From: Isoetes taiwanensis
Taxonomy: Eukaryota > Streptophyta > Lycopodiopsida > Isoetales > Isoetaceae
NCBI GenBank assembly: GCA_021234155.1
Contig: JAJEKV010000051.1
Location: 8,700,105-8,764,104 of the forward strand
DNA length: 64,000 nt
Direction: 5' to 3'
In this document: positions 23,041-31,528 of the stretch, piece after piece
Layout of the letters: each line of letters starts with the position of its first letter
How positions within the stretch are numbered: the first letter of the stretch is position 1
The notes under the pieces: generated by a model
The model's input: the letters and a program-made list of their open reading frames with translations, nothing else
Database searches by the model: none
Told to the model about the DNA's origin: nothing
Position numbers and translations under genes: made by a program

Positions 23041-25545
23041 TTGTTGCACTATATTTTATCAAAGGCATCATAGTTAGCGAACTGAAACCGTAATGTCGAT
23101 AGGATATATTCGAAAGGCATCAAGGCTTCTTGACCATAAACAATTTTAAAAGGTGTTTGGCCCGCAGCAACCTTATAGGTAGTGTTGTAAGCCCATAAAA
23201 CCGTCCACAATTTTTTATGCCAATCTTTTCTGGAAGCAGCATAGATTTTCTTGAGAATAGAAATCAAGGTTTTGTTGGTGCTTTCTGCGAGGCCATTGCC
23301 TTGTGGATAGTAAGACGTGCTTTTTCTGTGATGGATGCGAAGATAATCAGTCAGCGCTTTAATGGTGTGATTCACAAAGTGAACACCACGATCATTGACA
23401 AGTTCCACGGGACACCCGAAGCGAGTGATAATGTGCGGTATACAATCTCGGGCCGTGTTGGATGCAATGTTGTCCGAGGGCACATGCTTCCGCCCACTTA
23501 GTGGCATAGTCCGTGAAGACAAGAATATAGTGTGCTCGGCTTTGTGTAGCTGGAGGATCCACAGGACCCACAGAATCCATTCTCCATTTACTTAAGGGAA
23601 GGGGTGTGGCAATTGGAGTTAGTGGTAGGGTATCACGAACAATGGGCAGATCCAAGAGTGCATGAACGTGAGCGTCTTTGAAAAGTGTCGGCCAAAAATA
23701 GTCAGTCAGGAGTATTTTTCTTATCGTGGTATTGTCATGGAAGTGATCACTCCCCAAGCCTTCGTGGGCTTGCCGAACTATGCATGGAATTTTGTGGAAA
23801 GAACACACCGTCTGAGAATTATATCTTTGCCTCTTTTGTATAGGTGGCAAACGACCATGGTATAGTCAGGAGCTTTACGAAGAAATTGTTGGTGGTGGAG
23901 ACGTTGGCGCTTAGGAGAGAGCGTGGGGTCCATGGACGCAAGTGCGCTTGTCAACAAATACAATTGATAATCATGGAACCAGTGACGCGTGGCTGTAACC
24001 AGAAAGAGTTGAGCATTAGGAATGGTATCAGAAACATTCATGGATAGATCATCCTTGTGAATGCAGGAGAGATAGTTTGAAATAGTATAAGACTTCCCAG
24101 GCTTGTGAATGATCTCGAAAGGAGCAAATTCTTGGAGAATGAGAACCCAGTGCACAATTTGTCGCAAGGGTGAAGTTTTGCTGATCATGTAGAGAAGAGC
24201 CTGATGGTCAAGAAAGAACTTGATTTTACTCCCCAGGAGATAATGGCGGAAGCATTAAACACAGAAGATGCGACCAAGAGCTTCACACCTATGTGGCGGA
24301 GTAATTCCCTTCTGCAAGATTAAGATTCCTACTGGCGAAACGAATGGGCTTGTCCTTATGAGGTTCATATTCCTGGAAGAATACAACAATCACAAATGCA
24401 GAGACATCCACATGCACATTAAGGGGTTTATCCCACCGAGGAGGTACGAGAACTGAAGCATGAGTGAGCAAAATTTTAAAGTATTGGAAAGCCATCTCGG
24501 CACGGGGGTTCCATGTCCAGTTTGCTTCATCCCGTGTAAGTTTATGAATCGGATTAGCTTTTTCAGCTAACCCAGGAATAAAGGTGGCATAATAATTAAC
24601 TTTGCCAAGAAAAGACCGTGTCTTCTTGATATTGGCAGGAGGCTTGGCTTACAGAACACAGCTGATTTTTGCTGGATCGGTAGTGATACCTTGATTGCTG
24701 ACCACATGTCCCAACAAGGCATCTGAAGTGACACAGAAGGTGCACTTTTCAGGATTTAGGGTTATGCCAGATCCATCACATTTTTGAAAGATAAGCTCCA
24801 ATTTGGAAATGTGATCTTCTTCTCCGAAAAGTCATTTTTAAAAACGTGAAGGAAGGCATTGTCCTTCATGAATTATTGAAAGACAGAAAGCATGATGCAT
24901 TGAAAAGTGAAGGGCAAATTTGAGAGACCAAAGGGAACCACTTTGTAGGCAAAAGTGCCCACAACATGGTGAACATAGTTTTCATTTGATCTTTAGCATG
25001 GATAGAAATTTGATTGTAACCCAAAAAACCATCCATAATATCATGACCAGCAACCTCTTCCATGACTTCATCTGTGAAGGGTAAAAGAAAATGCTCCCTC
25101 TTCGTAGCCTGATTTAATTTTCGATAATCCACGCAACCTCAAATCTTACAATTGTGTTTAAGAGCAATAACTATAAGGCTCACTCATTCAGAATATTTTA
25201 CTTTGTAAATGAGATCTAAGATTCAAAAATTTGCCAATTTCGCCTTCACATGGTCACGGTAATTTGGGTTGAGCCTATGCTCTCATTGCTAGATGGGGTA
25301 GGAAATCAGATTTGGTGGGAATTGTGAGTTGACCCAATTCTTTCATGATACTATGTAAATCTTTGTAGCTCCATGCAAAAATATGTTTCAACCTTTTGAA
25401 ACGTTTGACAGCTTTTTCTCTATAAGAGTAGGGTAAAGTTTGAGAATAGTGGCCAGACTGAGGGGAATCTTGATCTTCGCAAGTTTTTCTTGAAGTTCGA
25501 GTAGAATACCAGGGTTAGTGCTTGTGCTAATAAAGTGAGGTGGGT
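23041..25545 (-). pseudogene. Ty3/gypsy pol remnant (RT, RNase H, integrase)
   Basis: Read on the minus strand. RT at about 24866-25132 (MDYRKLNQATKREHFLLPF, DIMDGFLGYNQI). RNase H N-part at 24289-24495 (KPLNVHVDVSAF, FASRNLNLAEGNYS) and its end at about 24050-24188 (LRQIVHWVLILQEF, IIHKPGKSYTISNYLS). Integrase at 23049-23850, with a decayed HHCC finger and the core acidic residues still visible in VFTDYATKWAEA (D), VNDRGVHFVN (D) and YYPQGNGLAESTNKTL (E). Many stops and frameshifts separate these blocks, so the element is dead. The 3' end is cut off against LTR copy A6. This is the 3' half of the large minus-strand element whose gag lies at 41232-42523. Confidence 0.85.
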
Positions 25546-25564
25546 CCATGAACTTCTTTTAGAA

Positions 25565-27712
25565 GTTCGACTTCAGCATATCAAATGCCTTCAGATGCCA
25601 AATGAAAATCCAAATGCACTATTCTTTCGAACTCCATTGAGAATAAAATTGCAGATATACCAATTCTGGAGAAAGCTATGGCCACCAAATTGTTGGGACT
25701 TCCTCTTGCACTGGATATGAGTCTACATGGTCTTTGGTCTTCAATCACAAACAAAATTAAAAGGAAATTCATGATGTATCCTGCCTCCCTTTCCTTGGCA
25801 GGTAGAGTGGAAATTGCCAATACAGTGATAGCCAGCACTCATATTTACTTCTCATCTGTAATTGTGGCAGATAAAGCAACTTATGGGGAAATTGAGTCTG
25901 CCATTAGAAAATTCATTTGGCAGGGGGATTGCAAGGTTGCTTGGCAGAATCTCACTACTCCAAAGGATTCTGGAGGCCTTGGTTATAAGGATCTCTTCAA
26001 GCAAGCGCAGGCCCGCAAAGCTGGTCTGGCGGGCTCTATGCTTTTCTCATAAACTCTCCTGCTATGTCTTTCATCAGGTACTGGATCCAGCAATCTAAAC
26101 CAGTGGGAAGCAACTCAATTCATCAGACTCGGCCTTTTACCAATTAACAGCAGATCCCCATACATCTTCTATCATGAAGCGACTTTTGGAGGCCTGGAAT
26201 GAAGTCTCCCACTGTTTTCATGTTGATGACTTCCACAAGGTAAGCTCAACTTTCCATTTCTTTTGGCATGACAATTTACTACCAACAGAGGCAGGGTGTT
26301 TGGCCCTCAAACATCCAAGGAAATACAAAGAATGGAGTGATGCAGGGTTTAAATCCATTCCTGACCTCAGAAGCAATGGACGATGGTTTACCTGGCAGGA
26401 AATGGCAACAAAAATTAGTAGCTCTCAGGTAAACAAGAAGATATTTTTTTCAACCTCTCAGCCCTTGAGCAATTGGGAAGACTCATCAGATCCTATTTCA
26501 TGGAGTTGTGAAGGGAAAAAGAACTACAGTGTATCCAGAATTTACAGAATGATCATTCACCCTTCAGATCTCAAGGTCACTACAAAATGGGGGTATACAC
26601 AGCAAGAGGCAATTAAGATAAATATTGATGGTTGGCAGGCCTATTGTGCTAAAAAGATCCTCTTATTTAGATGCTTGCTGTTGAACCAGAGTTTGTCCAC
26701 CAATGACAGACTAGCCAAATATAAGGCAACATATTCTAATATCTGCCCATTGGGCTGTCAGCTCCCAGAATCCAATCTGCATGTTTTTCAATGCCCTCGA
26801 CTTCTGCCCTTTTGGGTCTGGGCTCAAAATCTCTGCATGGCCACCCCTGGTTCCTCAGCTCAGGAATTCTTTGTCTTTTTGAATTTTCCAAGTGCCTTCT
26901 GTGGTACCTTGAGAACACTGGCCCTCTGGTCCATATGGAAACATCGAAACAGAGTCCTGCATGATCAAAAAACTTTCAACCTTAATTGGATCAAAGCCTG
27001 CTTTCAATCCTTGCTGGTCGAGACTGCCATAGCTCATAGAAGATGCAAGGGTTCAGCATATGACAGAAATTGGGATTCTCTTAGGAATTACCATGGTTTC
27101 TATGCTTTTTTTAAATTGTCTATTACTGATGCTGATGTTGACAATGACAGATTTTGTAACCGAGCATTATGATATGGTCATCCCTCTTGGACGGGGGAGA
27201 TATGACCCGAAGCCGACTTTTGAGCAGTGGACAAGGGGGTAGATCAAAGCTAAAGTGATTACTCTGAAGCAGCACATCTGGGCCCAGACAGCTATTGGGG
27301 TTATTCTGGAGTATGAACTGCCAAATGGGAAGAGCATTTTGACATAACTTCAGAGATTATGCTGCACTTTATGGTCCACACCCCTCTAAATCTAGACGAG
27401 CTCGAGACAGTGTTTCATATTGTGCAGGCTGATCCACTGGAGTTTGCCTTGGGCTATGAATGAAGAAATGAACGAGCTGTTTTTCATCTGAACAATCACA
27501 GACATATTGGTGTCTCTTTTTAATTTTGTGGTACAGCTAATTTTGCTTATCTAGCTGTGCTCCTTTTCAGTCCCTTCCTTTTTGGGATGAGTAAGCATTG
27601 CAAAGGTTTATTTTTTCCTTTGCAATTGCTGTATATATTCATGTAATCTCTCTTTTGCATGTAATATCAAAGCTGCCTTAACCTCAAAAAAAAAAAAAAA
27701 AAAAAAAAAAAA
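25565..27712 (+). mobile_element. 5'-truncated L1-like LINE with poly(A) tail
   Basis: Plus-strand similarity starts near 25565 within the C-terminal part of a LINE reverse transcriptase: IENKIADIPILEKAMATKLL, LGLPLALDMSLHGLW, SLSLAGRVEIANTVIAS, FIWQGDCKVAW. After a frame break near 26052, a 332-residue frame (26174-27172) carries a zf-RVT zinc-binding region (LFRCLLLNQSLSTNDRLA, CPLGCQLPESNLHVFQCPRL). A 3'UTR follows and the element ends in 27 consecutive A (27686-27712). Truncation at the 5' end plus a 3' poly(A) is the usual result of target-primed reverse transcription. It interrupts the minus-strand gypsy element. I could not find a convincing target-site duplication. Confidence 0.8.
26174..27172 (+). 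CDS. LINE ORF2 C-terminus with zf-RVT domain (partial)
   Basis: A 332-residue open frame. Its first third continues the post-RT linker (WNEVSHCFHVDDFHKVSSTF, KEWSDAGFKSIPDL), and at about residues 155-230 it holds the zinc-binding reverse transcriptase pattern C..C....H.F.C seen at the end of plant LINE ORF2 proteins. The start codon is internal to the original ORF2, so this is an open remnant rather than a real gene. No endonuclease or RT catalytic motif is present, because these lie in the lost 5' part. Confidence 0.7.
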   Translation: MKRLLEAWNEVSHCFHVDDFHKVSSTFHFFWHDNLLPTEAGCLALKHPRKYKEWSDAGFKSIPDLRSNGRWFTWQEMATKISSSQVNKKIFFSTSQPLSNWEDSSDPISWSCEGKKNYSVSRIYRMIIHPSDLKVTTKWGYTQQEAIKINIDGWQAYCAKKILLFRCLLLNQSLSTNDRLAKYKATYSNICPLGCQLPESNLHVFQCPRLLPFWVWAQNLCMATPGSSAQEFFVFLNFPSAFCGTLRTLALWSIWKHRNRVLHDQKTFNLNWIKACFQSLLVETAIAHRRCKGSAYDRNWDSLRNYHGFYAFFKLSITDADVDNDRFCNRAL

Positions 27713-27872
27713 GGGGTATGTATGGGTACGTGGAGGAGGCGTGGATGCAGAAGGTTCGGATCCTTTTATTTGAGCATGGGTAGTAGTATAGACATTGGCC
27801 AGTGTGTGGCTTTCTACTGCTCCTATGAGATGAAGAGTACTTTGTCGAACTTTGGACATGACATGTGGCATG
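27713..27872 (-). pseudogene. Gypsy inter-gag-pol segment, left piece
   Basis: On the minus strand this short stretch encodes MPHVMSKVRQSTLHLIGAVE and ends SASTPPPRTHTYP. If the gag-only element and one TSD copy are removed, its frame runs on without a stop from the segment at 31156-31523 (SKFVHFAPDLDHL then MPHVMSKV). It is bounded by the LINE poly(A) on the left and the gag-only element on the right. Confidence 0.65.
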
Positions 27873-27877
27873 AGGTG

Positions 27878-28684
27878 TGATATGGCGCATGCTAGGGGGA
27901 GTAGTCCAAAAGAAAAGAACTAAGGCAATGGGGCATTGAAAACCAATGGTTATAAGGCAAGGGGCAAGATATTTTAAGCAACCATTAACGAAAAAGGAAA
28001 GGGGGATATTTTTAAAGGAAAGGAAAATATCTTAAGCAAGGCAAATATCGAAATAGGTTTCGATGCAACTAATTATGGTTCAAAAAAGGCATGGATCGGG
28101 AGGTGATCGAAATATAGCAGCAGTAACCCTTTTCACCAACAAAAGGGCCGATTTGGCTACAAATAACGGCCAGTATCAGAGTTACGGCAGCAAAAAACTT
28201 CAGTCTTCACTTCCGGCTCCTGCAGAATCCGGCAATCTATAAATCTTCTACTTCGGCTTCAATAAACCGGTCCCTGATTGCTGTTGCCTAAGTCCGACCT
28301 GCGCCTCTCTGATTTAGCCAAAGATCTTGCAGGCGGGGCTTCTGGGTCTGCATTGATTGCTGGCTTTTCCTGATAAGTCCGAGTTTGAATCAAATTCTTT
28401 TCCTTGGCGGTTGGATTAAGCCCATCTAAGCCAATACTGTTGTAGATTGGATTGATCATAAGCTGAAGGGGATAATAGGCTGTGATCAATTCCTTTCACT
28501 CTATTCCCTTGGAAATTGCCTTAGTTCTTTTTCTGGATCCGGTTGGGTGGAAACTGGATGCCCAATCCTTTGGTTGTGGAAACCAAGCTATTTGTTCTTA
28601 TCAAAAGATTGTTTCTTCTTTATCTTGTCTATACAATTGTTGTTCTAAGTAGTTACGTCTTTAAGTTTTCCTTAAAGCGTATCA
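27878..28684 (+). repeat. 5' LTR of the gag-only element
   Basis: 807 bp, TGATATGG to GTATCA. Differs from the 3' LTR mainly in GGGGGAGTAGTCC versus GTGGTCC near the start and in scattered single bases. Confidence 0.9.
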
Positions 28685-28686
28685 AG

Positions 28687-28699
28687 TGGTATCAGAGCC
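28687..28699 (+). promoter_or_regulatory. Primer binding site, tRNA-iMet type
   Basis: TGGTATCAGAGCC begins two bases after the LTR end and matches the standard complement of the 3' end of plant initiator tRNA-Met. Confidence 0.85.
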
Positions 28700-28721
28700 T
28701 ATCGATCCTCATATCTGATCA

Positions 28722-29921
28722 ATGGCCCAACGCTTCAATGTTACTGAAGCACAATATCAACAAGCCTTGTCTAATGCTAGCTATATTGCATCCCAGTTAG
28801 CATTGCCCACGCCGAGCAATCAGCAAGAGTATGACAGGCAAGTGGAATTGCTGTCTATTCTGTATTGCTTTCTTCCAGATATTTATCTGCAACCTTTGCA
28901 ACCTCCTCTGCCTAATGGTCCTCCACCAGTAACTCCTCCACCGCCACCAAAGCTGAGAAAATGGTTAGAGAAAGCAGATATGCCGTCTTTCAAAGGGGGA
29001 AAGACAAAGCCTGTCAAGGTTGTCAGTTTCATTAGCCAGTGGGAAAAGTTCTTTGAACGTGTGCAGGCAACAGATGTAGAAAGGTTGCAAGCCATGGACA
29101 CTTACTTAAAAGATCAAGCCCAAGCATGGTGGCAAGGCAGACGAGAATGTGATCCCAAGATTAATAATTGGGAAAGTTTCAAAACGGCTTTTGAAGCACA
29201 TTATTTACCCTCTAACTATCACAGTGAGTTACGCAGGGAATGGGATCGTCTGAAACAGGGGAAAACTGAGAGTATTCAATCCTACACTTCCAAATTCACT
29301 CATTTAGCGGCATTAATAAGGAATCTGGATGGGAAAGAGCTTCTGAGAAAATATGTCAGTGGATGTAGGGATGAGTTTTATGCGGAAATGGAAATATTTC
29401 ACCCTAAAGATTTAAATGAAGCCATAAAAGTAGCATCTGAAGTGGAGCGGAAAATAGATCCAAAATCTAGGAAACTTGATTTCTGGGATGAGAAAACCTC
29501 AGATCAAGAGGATAAAAAGAGTAGTAAAGAGAAAAACGGAGGTAAGGAAGCTTCCAAGAATTTCAAGAGGAAGAGAAATAATGGCAATGGTAATGGTTCC
29601 AAAAGGAAGCGAGAGGAGGGGAGACAAAGTCGACTGCGGAAGGAAACTAAGGAACCAAAGGGAGGTTGCTACAGATGCGGAGGAAATCATTTCCTAAAGG
29701 ATTGTCCGTTTGGAGAAGGGGGAATCACAAAAGTGGAACCACCTAAACCTCAAAAGGTTGTACAAATGCATGCTATTGAAGGTCCCAAGCCCATGGAGGA
29801 TATACCGAAGACCTCTAAAGCTGCTGATGAGCGGAAGAAAAGTGTAAGCTTCCAAGATGAGGAAAGGGCAAAGGCTATTGCCAAAGAACGGAGGTGGCTC
29901 CAAATTGGAACTATGGGGTAA
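28722..29921 (+). CDS. Retrotransposon Gag polyprotein, intact
   Basis: 399 residues from ATG at 28722, with no internal stop. It forms the structural shell of the retrotransposon particle. A proline-rich segment at about residues 62-80 (PPLPNGPPPVTPPPPPK) precedes a Retrotrans_gag domain at about 85-240 (FISQWEKFFERV, YLKDQAQAWWQGR, W..FKTAFEAHYLPSNY, RLKQGKTESIQSYTSKF). A lysine-rich stretch follows, then a zinc knuckle CYRCGGNHFLKDC with spacing CX2CX3HX4C, one residue shorter than the usual CX2CX4HX4C. The tail is charged. The intact frame inside an element without pol suggests Gag is kept for packaging the element's own RNA, but this is inference. Confidence 0.9.
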   Translation: MAQRFNVTEAQYQQALSNASYIASQLALPTPSNQQEYDRQVELLSILYCFLPDIYLQPLQPPLPNGPPPVTPPPPPKLRKWLEKADMPSFKGGKTKPVKVVSFISQWEKFFERVQATDVERLQAMDTYLKDQAQAWWQGRRECDPKINNWESFKTAFEAHYLPSNYHSELRREWDRLKQGKTESIQSYTSKFTHLAALIRNLDGKELLRKYVSGCRDEFYAEMEIFHPKDLNEAIKVASEVERKIDPKSRKLDFWDEKTSDQEDKKSSKEKNGGKEASKNFKRKRNNGNGNGSKRKREEGRQSRLRKETKEPKGGCYRCGGNHFLKDCPFGEGGITKVEPPKPQKVVQMHAIEGPKPMEDIPKTSKAADERKKSVSFQDEERAKAIAKERRWLQIGTMG

Positions 29922-30099
29922 AAATAGTAAAAATTTACATCTCTTAGGATAAGATTTGTAAGATTTGATTTGATTTGTAAGATTTGATTTTTATGTGGAA
30001 TGAAAATTAAATGATTATGAAAGCATGGTGCATTAGATGTAAATTTTTGAAAAATGGTAATTGTGGTATAGCACAATAGGCCTAACGAAAATTACATCG

Positions 30100-30216
30100 G
30101 TATCGCGGAGATACTGTATCGCGGAGATACAATTAAACTATCAAGTAGTACCGCGGAGGTACGAACGATAACGATGTACCGCGGAGGTACAAGGATATAT
30201 CGTACTGTGGAAGTAC
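30100..30216. repeat. Five copies of a 15-bp interrupted palindrome
   Basis: GTATCGCGGAGATAC at 30100-30114 and 30116-30130, GTACCGCGGAGGTAC at 30148-30162 and 30176-30190, and a decayed GTACTGTGGAAGTAC at 30202-30216. The arms (GTAYC/GRTAC) covary between copies, so the symmetry is retained. They lie between gag and the 3' LTR of the gag-only element. Confidence 0.85.
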
Positions 30217-30348
30217 GCGGATATCCATAACTATTTCTTGAATTTGCAGAACCTTCAGACACATGGGAGCAATCGCTTTAGGAAGGGATGGGCCCCACTG
30301 GAGCGTCTCTGAAAGATCGCGGACGATCTTCTTTAAGAAGGGATGGAT

Positions 30349-31150
30349 TGATATGGGGCATGCTAGTGGTCCAAAAAAAAAAGAACTAAGGCAATGGGGC
30401 ATTGAAAACCAATGGTTACAAGGCAAGGGGCAAGATATTTTAAGCAACCATTAACGAAAAAGGAAAGGGGGATATTTTTAAAGGAAAGGAAAATATCTTA
30501 AGCAAGGCAAATATCGAAATAGGTTTCGATGCAACTAATTATGGTTCAAAAAAGGCATGGATCGGGAGGTGATCGAAATATAGCAGCAGTAACCCTTTTC
30601 ACCGACAAAAGGGCCGATTTGGCTACAAATAACGGCCAGTATCAGAGTTACGGCATCAAAAAACTTCAGTCTTCACTGCCGGCTCCTGCAGAATCCGGCA
30701 ATCTATAAATCTTCTACTTCGGCTTCAGTAAACCGGTCCCTGATTGCTGTTGCCTAAGTCCGACCTGCGCCTCTCTGATTTAGCCGAAGATCTTGCAGGC
30801 GGGGCTTCTGGGTCTGCATTGATTGCTGGCTTTTCCTGATAAGTCCGAGCTTGAATCAAATTCTTTTCCTTGGCGGTTGGATTAAGCCCATCTAAGCCAA
30901 TACTGTTGTAGATTGGATTGATCATAAGCTGAAGGGGATAATAGGCTGTGATCAATTCCTTTCACTCTATTCCCTTGGAAATTGCCTTAGTTCTTTTTCT
31001 GGATCCGGTTGGGTGGAAACTGGATGCCCAATCCTTTGGTTGTGGAAAACAAGCTATTTGTTCTTATCAAAAGATTGTTTCTTCTTTATCTTGTCTATAC
31101 AATTGTTGTTCTAAGTAGTTACGTCTTTAAGTTTTCCTTAAAGCGTATCA
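30349..31150 (+). repeat. 3' LTR of the gag-only element
   Basis: 802 bp, followed by the TSD copy AGGTG at 31151-31155. The purine-rich AAGAAGGGATGGAT immediately precedes it. Confidence 0.9.
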
Positions 31151-31155
31151 AGGTG

Positions 31156-31523
31156 ATCAAGATCTGGTGCAAAATGAACAAATTTAGAAGCGGAATCCAC
31201 TGGAACTGTATCCACTGCATAAGCAGACCTTTTATCCTGAGAGATAAGCTGATAGGGTCGGTACCGTGGGTTTGGCGTGATACTAACCCAACCCAATTGG
31301 AACATTGAACCGAAGGATTCAAGGCCTAATAGATTTCTTCTTAAGCTTGCTGATCCAAAGGGACCTGAGAAGGAGCGTGGTTGTTTGTTATTGCTGCTAA
31401 AGTGCGCGTGGCAGTTTCTTCAACGTGGGTCTGGGACCCTGTTTACCATTGACGACCCATAGTTGATAAGCAGTGAGGCGGCCGGATGCTGTTTGATTGG
31501 TACCTGGCAATTGGACGTGTGTT
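31156..31523 (-). pseudogene. Gypsy inter-gag-pol segment, right piece
   Basis: Minus-strand sequence between the gag-only element and the small LTR element. It contains short open stretches (AYAVDTVPVDSASKFVHF) continuing leftwards into 27713-27872. Stops are present upstream. By position it should be the linker/protease zone of the gypsy polyprotein, but no DTG/DSG protease motif is evident. Confidence 0.5.
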
Positions 31524-31528
31524 ACTTG

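Larger units (their letters stand above)
27878..31150 (+). mobile_element. Gag-only non-autonomous LTR retrotransposon (TSD AGGTG)
   Basis: A complete element of 3273 bp. The 5' LTR (27878-28684) and 3' LTR (30349-31150) both start TGATATGG and end GTATCA. They are flanked by the 5-bp duplication AGGTG (27873-27877 and 31151-31155). A tRNA-iMet primer site TGGTATCAGAGCC lies at 28687-28699 and a purine tract at about 30335-30348. The LTRs differ by only about ten substitutions plus one indel patch over 0.8 kb, so the insertion is relatively young. The only coding capacity is an intact gag; no protease, RT, RNase H or integrase follows. Mobilisation would require enzymes in trans. Confidence 0.9.

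Noticed and set aside
25535-25600. Target-site duplication of the LINE
   Set aside because: Comparison of sequence before about 25565 with that after the poly(A) at 27713 gave no convincing direct repeat; the 5' boundary is also uncertain.
29476-29697. Short frames overlapping the Gag lysine-rich region
   Set aside because: Shadows of the Gag frame in other frames, composed of Lys/Arg-rich low complexity.
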